Below, one piece after another: positions 21,931 through 31,917 of a stretch of DNA of 64,000 bases. The notes beneath the pieces are model-generated. The model searched no databases and was not told the DNA's origin. It saw only the letters and a program-made list of their open reading frames with translations. The DNA lies in contig WHUX01000001.1 in the NCBI GenBank assembly GCA_015179025.1, positions 124,001 through 188,000 of the forward strand, read 5' to 3'. Source of the DNA: Terfezia claveryi (taxonomy: Eukaryota > Ascomycota > Pezizomycetes > Pezizales > Pezizaceae). Numbering within the stretch: position 1 is the first letter of the stretch; each line of letters opens with the position of its first letter. The position numbers and the translations under genes were made by a program.

Positions 21931-22614
21931 ATCTGAGCAGCACTTTTTTTCCTATTTTTTTTTTTCCCCTACGAGGTTTTTGGGTTCTAACGAGATTAAT
22001 CACCTACAGCAGTATATGCTAAGGAGGGGTGTTGAGAAGCATATGTGTATGTAGGTCTCATAACTCATATCTCACACTCATACATACGTCCGCGCATACT
22101 CTTATACGTCCGCACATATTCATACACACGTGACGTGAAGTGATCCTTTCATTAGCCATTTACCTATTCATCTGTTGCTAGTGTTGCTGTTCATAACCCT
22201 TTATTCCAACAGATCAGACCCCTCACGAGAATACATTGAAAGGCCAAACCGTTTGAGTGGTCGATGGATAGATAACAATCTTACCCCCAGGGTATCCACC
22301 CTACCGTTGCTCTATACTAGACTCCAATGGATGCGGGATAGGCTGGGTTAGGTTTCATATATCTGCTGTTGGTAGAGATTCGCTAGCCATGGGTTGAAAA
22401 GGCCGACAGAACTCCAAGTAAACTAAGTATGGATTATATGAATATATATGTAGTAATCCTTTTGCTTTACTTTACCCATATGTTTGTATATAAGAATCTA
22501 ACAAGAAAAAGAAAATCCCGTCTCTTAAACCGGAAATCAATGGGCAACGGTTCAGCACATAGGCACATTAGGGGTATATTGACGTAGGCTGTGGTCGGGA
22601 CCCCCCCGCGGTCA
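21931..22614. repeat. Spacer with a partial tRNA-repeat body
   Basis: 22080-22140 has imperfect CATAC-rich repeats. 22320-22510 is the body of the tRNA-headed repeat (CAATGGATGCGGGATAG..., TCTGCTGTTGGTAGAGATTC) without a head. At 22478-22500 it shows the empty version of the site occupied by a 7-bp insertion at 4707. Confidence 0.55.
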
Positions 22615-25525
22615 TGAACCGGCTTATTGCCGGATGATCCCGGTGGGGCCTGATTGGAAAGATAAAAGGGAACTCATGAAAGATCGGCCAAAGATGTGTT
22701 GATAGATGTAAAAAAAAAATTATATTTCCCCTTGTGGTCCATGCCCCACTGGCATCAATTCACCCAGATACACATATATATCCAAGGTCAAGCACTGCCA
22801 CCACTTTGTCTAGATGTGTAACTTGGTAGAAAGAAGAATTCTCCGCTTGCTTATATATCTTGCTTCGCACCCCTTTTGGCAAGAAACTGACAAATCTCAT
22901 TGTTGTTTGCATCACGAGCGTACCAATAGGGGGAGTGACCAGCGCTGTCGATTGTGTCCACTTTCGCGCCTTTATCAAGGAGTAGTGTGCAAAGCGCTAT
23001 GCGGGTGTCCTTGAAAATATATATATCCCTCGCCGGTGGTCTCCCTCTAAGATTTCTCCCCCATTCACGATCAACAAAGGCAAGAATTAACTCTCTGGGG
23101 ACATCTGCGCCTGTTGCAGCTGCATATGACAATGGCGTACGTCCACACAAATCGGGTGTATCCACCGCTGCACCTGCACCCATCAGCATTTTAGAAATAT
23201 CGAGGGCAGCCCAACCCCGAGACGAGGCGGCATACGACAGCGGTGTGCGGCCAGAGGAATCGCGTGTATCGACTACTGCGCCATGATCCACTAAGAATTT
23301 GGCAATTTTGATGGTAGTCTTTCTTGGAGTGGCTGCAGCATATGATAGTGGCGTGCGGTCTGAGGAATCCGACCTATCCAGTTCGGCACCTTTATCTACC
23401 AGCAATTTAAAATTATCCCAGTGGCTACCATTAGCCACAGCATATGATAACGGGGTACGACCGGCAGAATCAGGCGTATCGATTGCTGCGCCTTTATCAA
23501 CAAGAAGTTTGCAAATCTTATGGCTGTTCACACGCCGGGAACACATAGCGTATGACAGCGGTGTACGGCTGGAGGAATCGCTCGTATCAACTGCTGCACC
23601 TTCGTCTACAAGAAGTTTGCAGATGCGGAAGCTGCCGTAAGACTGGCTAGACACAGCATACGATAGCGGTGTACGGCCAGTGGCATCGGGTGTATCGATC
23701 GCAGCGCCCTTACTTATGAGAAATCCACAGAGGCGCAACCCGTCCCAAGTCTGGCAACCTGCAGCATGCGACAGTGGTGTACGACCAGAAGAGTTGGGTG
23801 TATCGACCGCCGCACCTGCAGACGCCAGCAATTCACAAAGCTTCAGTCGCAAGCCCGGGTTTATATAAAGGACGTCGTCAGGGTCGTCATCACGGAACGT
23901 TATAGCATGTATCAGTGGCGTGATGCCGGAAGAGTCAGGGGTGTCCACTCCTACACCTATATCTAAGAGGGTTTTACAAGCCTTAGAATTGCTGTTGCGG
24001 ATTGCCATAATCAAAGGTGTATGTCCTTCTGAATCTTTCTCTTCAAGGTCAGCTCCCAAAGTAATCAAGGTACGTAATACGAATTCGTTATTCGTCCTAA
24101 TAGCAGTATGAACCCTGCCACGGGAAGCCCACGGTAACACCTCCCTACGCTGAGCATGAATACCGTTGGGCCTTTCGGCTGATGTGGCTTCCTCAGCTAA
24201 ATCATAGGGCTGTGAATCATACAAGTCAGATCTGCAAATTGGCAGCTCCAGAACGGAAATTTCAGATATTGCCAGGGCACCCAGAGAAATGTCTGATAGC
24301 ATTGACCATCTGTCCCCCTTGGTTGCACTACTACTCTTGGAGTAGATAGACTCAGCACTGGAACCAGCGCCAGCTCTACGAAAGTTAAGGCGTTTGTAGG
24401 CTCTTGAACGGAAGAGCTCCCGGGTGAAGGATTGCACGGACTGTGAAGAGAATGATGTTCTGGTCGTTCGGAAAGAGGCCGCGTCATTTTGATCAACCGA
24501 GAGACGCGAAGCGCATCCAGATAAAGGAGCGTCGCTAGTTTGAATAGTGCTGGGGCCAATATTGCTCCCCGACCCTGCAGTGTCGTGAGCTGGCGGTTCA
24601 TTTGACTGTCGACTGATAAGTGCCCGCAACTGGATGGAGGTTTCGACGTTGGATTCTAATATCTTTTCCACGAGCCCTTGTAGCTTCTCCAAACGCTCGT
24701 TTGCCTCAGATGCAGTATTGCTGGATTAATTCATTAATATCCTATCGACTCAACACTCGGAATGTTCATCGTGGTTGGAAACAGGGATATGTACAGTACC
24801 ATTGAATCATAGACAACATGAGCTGCAAGCTTGATTTGTGCCTCTGTAAGTCTCCGAGAAGTACGCCAACCTCTGCTTCTTTCCACAAGGCCCACTTGAT
24901 TCGATCCACAGTGCATTGTAATCCCCGTGCAGGCTTTTGTGTAGTGGGATCCACCAACCCGGCAACCTCATTTAGTTTCTTCTCGAGCTTCGAGAATACC
25001 AAAACACAGCTAGTCAAAATAGTCATCAAATGATGCAAGCTGATCATAGAGAGCCCTCTCTTGCTAGTCTCTATCTTCGTGGTGCCTCGTATGAATGACC
25101 CCACCTCTATGAAAATTGGGTGTAGATCGTCTATTTCCTGGTGGATCTGTACCATGGATACCGGTGCGTCTTTCGCAGAGTTGCACAGCTGCTTGGAAAG
25201 GACACCAAGCTGGGCAGATATCGCTACTAGGCCAAATACCGCCGAGATAATTGACAGTGGGTCAGACATTGTCGTATTGTCGCATATACGTTTGGTCCTG
25301 ATATCGATTGATAATTCAGTATATATTGTGTTGCCGCGAGTGTGATACCGGTAGGTCCATATGTGTGAGAAAAGTAAAGTTACTGTACTCCTACCCGACG
25401 CCCCTATATTAAGAGATCTTGAATCCAAGATGACAAAAAACCTCGGTAATGGTTCAACAGCTTGATAGATATGTTGTGACTTACAAGTTGCAGTGGAGAT
25501 ATTTGAGCGGGGGCCTGAGACAGCG
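22615..25525 (-). repeat. Segmental duplication, copy 2
   Basis: Inverted relative to 7700-10745, about 11.9 kb apart edge to edge. Identity is high across the gene and its flanks. This copy retains the intact ankyrin gene. Confidence 0.85.
22851..25269 (-). CDS. Ankyrin-repeat protein with STAND-type N-terminal domain, 779 aa
   Basis: Two exons, 25269-24800 and 24720-22851, with a 79-nt intron whose removal joins IQ-C-NTASEANERLEKLQ in frame. Start ATG at 25269 (MSDPLSIISAVFGLVAISA). Residues 1-156 form an alpha-helical domain resembling the N-terminal domain of fungal STAND/NLR-like proteins (Helo-like N family; recalled, not searched). A Ser-rich linker follows. About 11-12 ankyrin units fill residues ~355-779, most with a DTPDSSGRTPLSYA core and 33-38 residues long. 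There is no NACHT or NB-ARC domain between. Similar architectures act in self/non-self recognition or signalling, but the role here is inference. The dead paralogue lies inverted at 8028-10495. Confidence 0.88.
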
Positions 25526-27180
25526 TGCATTAGACGCTTTTACGGATACGTACAGTAATGTGGTACAGTTTTTGCCCTAGAACTGATCCGTGATGGTGTA
25601 GTGATCCATGTTAACTACCCCTGCCATGACACATAATTCCGAAATACTACGCTGGCTAGACCTCCTCTCCAGACCGGATAAATTGTTTCCTGACACTCTT
25701 GAATATGCTCTACAATATGCATATACTAGCTAGTTGAATAACACATGTGAAGCTATCATATACAGCAATTCAGCTCGAAAAGGATGTAATTGGACACCCC
25801 TTCTCAGTATGACCTCGATATCATGAACAAACAATCCTACATCGTGCCAGCACCTTAACTTAGCATCTATATTTATGTTAGGATACAATATATAGGCATA
25901 AGACTATATAGAAAGTCGCTATTGTTTGGCACCTATGATGCATAATTTAGCCATTTCGAGTCTCGTTATTGTGGAAGCCTTGCTATAACGGACGGCTTCG
26001 AATGAATTCTTAGTTTTCAACCAAATTTCCTCGTCATACCGGACTGTAGAAGAACTCAACTGGAGTGGAGATTTAGGATCTTGAAAAATAACTACATACA
26101 AATATACCTAGATAATCCAGAGTCCAGCCTAGAACGCCAAAAAATCTCGAAGTTGCTTCTGGACCTTGATAGTGGTTTAATCCCTCCCGGGCCTGAAGAA
26201 CTTTCTCAACCATGTCGGATATTTGAATTTGGTGCTAGGAATGAAGGAAAGAGAGTGTCAAAACGGAGTAACTTTGAAACAATGTAGTAAGATCATCAAG
26301 CTGCGAAATAGCTTCTGAAACTGTCGGTACCTGTGGAGGTATAGGTTCATCACCTGGCAGACTATCTGATGTTGCTTCAGAGTCGGTAATAAGTTGCTAC
26401 ATGCTTTGCGGAATTCCAGCTCGAATGAATAGTAGAGACTGGAAGGATACCAAGATTGCGATTATAGATGACAGCATCTTCATTCCATGCTTCTACACTT
26501 TCCGCTACCCCAGGATCTAATTCAGTTACTTGGTCGGTAATATCTTCAGTTTCTAAAGTAAGCATACTAGCTACTGATATCATATCATAGTTGCTTGCTA
26601 TAAATCATAAAGATATTTATGATGCCGACCAATTAACTCCATAGAAGCCAAATACCAACTTTTGCTAGCAATGGAAAATAATTGTTACTGGTATTAATCC
26701 TATGATTGTGTAATGAGATGGATAGCTTGAAGCAAATTAAAAATACTCTTGTGACTCTCTACCCTCTCTAGATATGATTTTCTCTCTCAGAGATATTGCT
26801 TTACTGGATCCTAAGTTAAGCCGGACGGCAAGGGTCAGATTTTTGCTGTCCAGTATAGCTAGATTCAACTCAGTTTGAAAGACAAAACCTCCTAATGTTT
26901 GACCTAGGACTCATCCGTGATAGTGTAGTGATCCATCTCTGTACCCCAGTTGCAATGAACATCCCAGAGTGCTGCATTTGGCACGCTATCTTTATTCACC
27001 AGAACAATTGGTTTCCAACATTAATGAATAATATACCCTGCAATTATGTGCTTGCTAGCTAGGGGAATAACTTATATGAATTCATAGTATCTACCAATCT
27101 AACCTAAAAACTAGAAAATACTCCCTCTTCTACTATATAACTTCCTTAAGCTAGAAATATTATGAACTAATTTTTTTATT
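25526..27180. repeat. Decayed repeat block, unidentified
   Basis: A 27-bp-scale motif around GTGTAGTGATCCAT occurs at 25598 and 26919 in the same orientation, each followed by loosely similar AT-rich sequence, so this may be a decayed element with direct terminal repeats. Between them, minus-strand frames at 26583-26377, ~26370-26230 (SEAISQLDDLTTLFQSY) and 26101-25919 (DEEIWLKTKNSFEAVRYS) look coding-like but are broken by stops. I cannot assign them. Confidence 0.4.
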
Positions 27181-27418
27181 CAATTCATACTTACTTAGTT
27201 TACTTGGAGTTCTTTGAACCTTTTTCAAGTTGCTGGAACTATAGCTAGCAAATCTATCTATTCCAACAGTAGATATATAAAAACTGTTCCGCATCCCATT
27301 GGTCTTGGACTGTCAGAAAAGCTAGTCATGATCAAGCTCATGAGCAACAATTCAGTGTTATATAGGATATATATGGTCTAAGGAGAATTCAAAAAGAAAA
27401 AGAAAAACCTGTCTTTTT

Positions 27419-27506
27419 TGCCCCCTATCAGGATCGAACTGATGACACTCAGCGCACACATTTCTTGCCATATGAGACTGATGCTCTACCACTGAGCTAA
27501 GGAGGC
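27419..27506 (-). tRNA. tRNA-Met(CAT)-like sequence with intron
   Basis: Same structure as at 5005-5092, including the one-base-shorter D loop. Acceptor, anticodon and T arms pair. Head of a repeat unit; function as a tRNA is uncertain. Confidence 0.5.
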
Positions 27507-27796
27507 TAGCGGATGTAAATTGTTAGAGTTCCTAGACTTTCATATTGTTATACTTTGTGAAATAGGCTTCCGGTGAATATAGTAGTTACTTAGACGTATA
27601 TCATAAACAAGTTGCTGGAACATGGCTAGCGAATTTGTACCAACTGCAGATACGACCCAATCCGTTCCGCATCCCATTGAAGCTCGTCATGATCAAGCTC
27701 ATGGGCTGTTGAACAGTTCAGATACAGAATCTATATTTCTAACCCAAGAAGTTAAAAAGAAAAAGAAAAAGAAAAACCTGTCTTTCCAACCGGAAA

Positions 27797-27875
27797 TGCC
27801 CCCTATCAGGATCGAACTGATGACACTCAGCGCACACATATGAGACTGATGCTCTACCAACTGAGCTAAGGAGGC
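27797..27875 (-). tRNA. tRNA-Met(CAT)-like sequence with shortened intron
   Basis: Arms match the 5729 copy and the D loop is full length. The intron is only ~6 nt because about 10 nt are missing relative to other copies. Left arm of palindrome copy B. Confidence 0.5.
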
Positions 27876-28426
27876 TAGTTGTTATATAGCCAATTTAGTT
27901 TCTATTCATATATAAATAAGGTTTGACTATTACCCGAGATGACTGGAATAAGTATATGGCGAAGGCGACTTCAATAAATGCCTATCTATGCTGGCATTTA
28001 GCTATAGGCATTCCCTACAAAGCCAGCAAATTTGTACCAACAGCGGGTTCGGATATACGTACGTATACAGAAAACTCAATCTCAAACCGCATCCATAAAC
28101 ACTGATTTTCCTAGATGTTGTGCCAACCAGACTACTAGATGTTGTGTTCGATAGAGCGGTCATAGTTTCCTTATAGCGATCAAAGCACAGCTTTCCATTG
28201 CTTGAACATATCAACTATTCTCACCATTCTTCCCACTCATAGCCACGTTTTCTTTCTTACAAACCCATGCATGCGGTTCGAGATTGAGTTTTCTGAATAC
28301 GTAAACCCGTACCCGCTGTTGGTACAAATTTACTGGCTTTGTGAGAAATCTTAGCTAAAGGACATCGGCATTTCTTCTCCAGGTCTATACTAGGGCGAGA
28401 GCAGTCCGAAAGTTGACCAACAACTA
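27876..28426. repeat. Palindromic core between head-to-head tRNA units (copy B)
   Basis: Arms carry the same landmarks as copy A (AATAAGGTTTGA.TATTACC, ACCAACAGCGGGTTCGG, AACTCAATCTCAAACCGCAT), and the centre is the reverse complement of copy A's centre (TTCGATAGAGCGGTCAT...). It carries the 15-bp insertion at 28120, absent from copy A. Confidence 0.8.
28120..28134 (+). mobile_element. Ultra-short insertion, 15 bp (GTGCCAACCAGACTA), perfect 9-bp TSD
   Basis: CTAGATGTT at 28111-28119 and 28135-28143 (9 of 9). Palindrome copy A (about 5459-5480, minus strand) reads straight through CTGGATGTTGTGTTCG, so the unoccupied site is directly visible. Confidence 0.9.
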
Positions 28427-28511
28427 GCCTCCTTAGCTCAGCTGGTAGAGCATCAGTCTCATATGGCAAGGAATATGTGCGCTGTCATCAGTTCGATCCT
28501 GATAGGGGGCA
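28427..28511 (+). repeat. Degenerate tRNA-Met-like head
   Basis: Acceptor, A box and T arm are present, but ~5 nt of the anticodon 3' stem and variable loop are missing (GCGCTG runs straight into TCATCAG). Right arm of palindrome copy B. Confidence 0.65.
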
Positions 28512-28905
28512 TTTCTGGTTTAAAAGACAGGATTTTTCTTTTTCTTTTTTTGAATTTTTTTAGATCATGCGTTGGAAACCCGTTTGGCGGGGGGATTGTG
28601 CCAACCAGACTACGTTGGAAATATATATTCTATATAACACTGTGGTATATCAGCGGCCCATGAGCTTGATATGACTAGATTTTCCGACTGTCCAAGAATG
28701 CGGAATGGATTTGGGTTCAGTTTTCATATATACAGCCATGATTCCAGCAGCTTGACCGACTGAAGCTTCAAAGAACTCAAAGTAAACCAAGTATGAATTG
28801 AATAAATATATATGTAGTATGATAATCCTTTTGCTTTTACTTTACCCATACTTATACCATGTCATGTATGTAATTAATATACACATCTAAGTAAACTATA
28901 TCATT
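28512..28905 (+). repeat. Body of tRNA-headed repeat
   Basis: Follows the head at 28427: TTTCTTTTTC stretch, TATATATTCTATATAACAC, CATGAGCTTGATATGACTAG, AAGCTTCAAAGAACTC and a TTTGCTTTTACTTTACCCAT end. Interrupted by the 34-bp insertion at 28579. Confidence 0.7.
28579..28612 (+). mobile_element. Ultra-short insertion, 34 bp, perfect 9-bp TSD
   Basis: The insert begins CCCGTTTGGCGGGGGG and ends GTGCCAACCAGACTA; CGTTGGAAA flanks it at 28570-28578 and 28613-28621 (9 of 9). Sister repeats at 5866-5880 and 20813-20830 show the unoccupied site. This is the longest member in the window. Confidence 0.9.
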
Positions 28906-29031
28906 AAAAGAGTTTTATTTCTTTGGTGCACTAGCGTTCTTGGTTATAGTAAGGGATGCTATGCTGCCCCTGACGAGAATGGTAGTATGTCAGCGCTAGG
29001 ACGAGCTTTTTGGGTCCTTGCCTTTGGTGTA

Positions 29032-29033
<2 letters not shown>

Positions 29034-29067
<34 letters not shown>

Positions 29068-30282
29068 AAGTCTGTACGTCTATACATAGACCCTAAGGCT
29101 ATGAGACGGCCCCGTTCCCCCATCTTAAAAGACTTGGTACACCCACGGGACAACGGATTGCATAAACGCCCAGCCTCCCAAACCAAGGAAAACTAACTGG
29201 AGATACCCCTGCCTCCGCCACCACGCCCCCATCAGGCCTGCCCCCATCAGGCCTGCCCCAGTATATAACAAAAACCACAACAACAACTTCCTCGTGACAA
29301 CAACTTCCCCTGTGACAACAAATACCCCAGCGAAAACAACTTCCTCCGCAATGCCCATTCCCGACCCCATCCCTCTGTCGGTGCCTGCCCTCCTTGCTAC
29401 ATTCAACATTAGTATAATAAGTTCCTCCGAACAGGCTCTACTAGTAAAGAATAGCAAGGAAACGACACCGACATGACGGGGCTGCATCTCACCCAAGGTC
29501 TAAATTGGCGAAGAAGGTCTCGGCCAAGTCTACCACGACTTCCTTGCCCTGTCCTTCACCTTCTTTACCCACCTCCTCCTGTCGTCCACCTCCTCCCAGG
29601 TGCTCCTGTCGTCCACCTCCTCCCAGGTGCTCCATCTCCTGCCTAATGCCTCCCCATGCGCACAGGCCAAGGCCACATGCCTGCCTGTCTCTGCTTGCTC
29701 CCCACATTTTCGGCAAACAGGGTCAATCGTGTCATCTAACTTTGCACGCCAGGATTGAAGGTTACCCTTCCCCGTCCTACAGTGGACGTAGTTGACCTCG
29801 CCCTCCTTCCCCACTTCACTATCCTTCCCAGTCCCGCCCCCACCACCTTTCTCTTCTTCTCTCTCCTTCTTTTCCATTCTTGGCTGAGGCCCCCCTCTGT
29901 AATCACTGGGTCTTCAGGGTCTTTCTCTGCCCCTGCCTTTGCCAGCAGGTCGGCCTGTTCGTTCCCAGGGATCCCTACGTGAGCCTTAACCCACCCGAGT
30001 CTTACTGCCCCCCTCCCAATCTTTCCTGCCCAATCTTTCCTGCCTATCCTTGATGTGCCTAATTGTATTGCCCAATCGCCTTCCCCCTCCTTCCTGCATT
30101 CTCAATTGCTCTAATGGCTGCCTGCGAGTCAGACAGGATGAGCATTTTCTACTCTGGATCTGTCATTTCCAGGGCCTTTTCTATTCCGGCAACCTCCCCG
30201 TCCCATACCGTGCACATACGGCCTAGCCCGGTACTCCCTTCTACCTTCCTTCCTTGGGAGCACCAGCCCCCTCCGACGCCCA
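29034..30282 (-). mobile_element. 5'-truncated LINE (Tad-like) with poly-A and 11-bp TSD
   Basis: The minus strand encodes an RNase H domain (ILSDSQAAIRAIENAG at ~30120-30170; LGWVKAHVGIPGNEQADLLA at ~29940-30000), then a terminal Cys/His knuckle (CRKCGEQAETGRHVALAC) at ~29650-29720, in several frames with stops. The element ends in a 33-nt poly-A (T-run at 29034-29066). TTTGGTGTAAG flanks both sides (29023-29033, 30283-30293; 11 of 11). RT and endonuclease are missing by 5' truncation. A GGAGCACCTGGGAGGAGGTGGACGACA unit of ~27 bp is duplicated at 29570-29625. Confidence 0.9.
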
Positions 30283-30506
30283 TTTGGTGTAAGTAAGTTG
30301 GTAGTTACTCTGGACCGACCTACTGCTCATGGGAACTAGAACGCAGAGTTTGAAATGCACTCAACATCCTGCGTGTTGACGCTGTACCTATACTGTAGCG
30401 GTGCTCGATAGTTGGATTGGTGTCTTATAATGGAGAGGTCTAGGCCTGGGTGTAGAGTGAGCTTTCAACTCCCCCTTTGAGATTCACATGAGGACCGTCA
30501 CATACC

Positions 30507-31160
30507 TGTTCTGGGCCGCTTGCGGGCGGCATACCCTCTGTACCGGTCGCGGGCAATTAATATAATTCCTCAATTTGGTAAATGTGAATCGAACAAAACA
30601 TTCTGCTACACTCAAAAAACACCCAAAAAAGTCATTTTTGACCACCCCATCCACATCACATACCCTTCCTGTTGATTAGTGGGAGATGGCAGACATTGAA
30701 CAAGGGGATATGAAGTACATACTTGTTAACAACTCATCACCTTCATCTCGTTTATTGCTACCGTATAAATCTGCAACGTTTCCTATGTAATAGGTATTTG
30801 AAAATTAGTTTCTTATCTATGGGATTCTTATAGACGGAGCCTTATGGTTCAGGCTATATATATAGACTATCTTGTACCAAATATCAATGCGCTATATGGA
30901 ATTCAGTGAAATTTTAGAGTGTCATAAGTATGATATTTTTTTTGTAAATATCTTGTTACACGATTTCTTTTTACCCTAGAAAAATCCCAGCTATTTCTTA
31001 CTTATAGTATCCAGGTAAGGTGCAAAACGGTACTTTCTTAATCATAGGTACTTATTTATATGCAGATTGCTAAGGTACTTCAATTCCTCAGATTTATACC
31101 AAAACGAAGCAGGTTCTATCTAGAATTATACAATAGGTAGATACTGTTTTACAGCATCCC
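30507..31160. mobile_element. Truncated copy of GC-rich-TIR element
   Basis: Starts TGTTCTGGGCCGCTTGCGGG with one TIR (GGCATACCCTCTGTACCGG...), continues into the shared interior (CATTCTGCTAC, CCTTCCTGTTGATTAGTGGG, AACGAAGCAGGTTCTA) and breaks off near 31160 without the second TIR. Full copy at 36896-38210. No ORF. Confidence 0.7.
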
Positions 31161-31179
31161 AGTGATATAGATACTTGAT

Positions 31180-31370
31180 AAAGGCCTCCTAGTGCTCATA
31201 GGCTCACCTGCCTGATATTGGGCCTATATGGTGGGGTTGAGGGGGTGGGTGGTTGACGGGGGGGTCATATTGTAAACTGGAGGTATTGGTATATTAGGCT
31301 GATTCTGACAGGGCATGAGTGCTACCATGTTATAGAGCGTACTTGTTTCCATAGATCTCAATTTAGCCAG
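31180..31370. repeat. Diverged end of the fold-back element
   Basis: Matches, with many changes, 33225-33410 of the fold-back element (CTCATAGGCTCACCTGCCTGATATTGGGCC..., ending CTCAATTTAGCC). A solo arm of an older copy. Confidence 0.6.
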
Positions 31371-31917
31371 AATGGCCGCTTACCACTCTGCTCGCCTAGA
31401 ATCACGGGATTCCCGAAAATGGCTAGCGTGTTGACCCGGTCATCTTAGGTAGCCGATGATGCATCAGGGAAAAAAAAACTGCGTCGGGACGCAGCACATC
31501 TTCCTGTGCGTCTGTCACTTAGCAGGTTGCGTCCTACGCGTGCCAGTCACTCGGCAGAGTGTTATATCGCGCCACGCGTTATTTTGCACTTCACTCGTTC
31601 AACTCATAGGTACCTGTATGTAGACAAGCGAAAACACCGCGAAAGCATGGTTTTTATGCAATTAGACAGGCCGCCAAAGCATGGTTTTCATACATATAGA
31701 GCGTCCGCGAAAGCATCAATATCACCAAGATAGAGAGACCGCGAAAGCATTGAAATATACTACATTCGGCTATTGCCACCTCCACCTACCATTGGCTACC
31801 TAAGGATGCACGTGCACGGTAGGATGCACCCCTGCAAAACATCCCTGTTTTCACCTCCTCGAGCGACATCTCGTGATATCTTGAGAGCATAGTAGTTAGA
31901 GGCTATTCCGGCTAAAT
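31371..31917. repeat. Spacer containing a 34-bp-period tandem repeat
   Basis: CCGCGAAAGCAT (one copy CCGCCAAAGCAT) starts at 31637, 31671, 31705 and 31739, exactly 34 bp apart, with diverged spacers. The rest has no gene. Confidence 0.6.

Larger units (their letters stand above)
27181..27875 (-). repeat. Two tandem tRNA-headed repeat units
   Basis: Minus-strand units headed at 27506 and 27875, about 370 bp apart, each with tRNA-Met head, TTTCTTTTTC stretch and body. The linker AGAGTTCCTAGACTTTCATATTG between them matches, in reverse, the linker before the heads at 11207 and 20674. So this family can sit as tandem units. Confidence 0.7.

Noticed and set aside
7700..25525. The whole 7.7-25.5 kb segment as one composite transposon
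   Set aside because: The inverted blocks carry a gene and flanks rather than transposon ends, and no TSD is seen at the outer edges. A segmental duplication explains it better.
29505..29795. Plus-strand 96-codon frame rich in Pro/Ser
   Set aside because: It lies antisense to the LINE knuckle region and reflects its composition.
31637..31751. Regularly spaced repeats as a CRISPR array
   Set aside because: Only four 12-bp units in a fungal context, with no cas genes and diverged flanks of the units. It is a short decayed tandem repeat.
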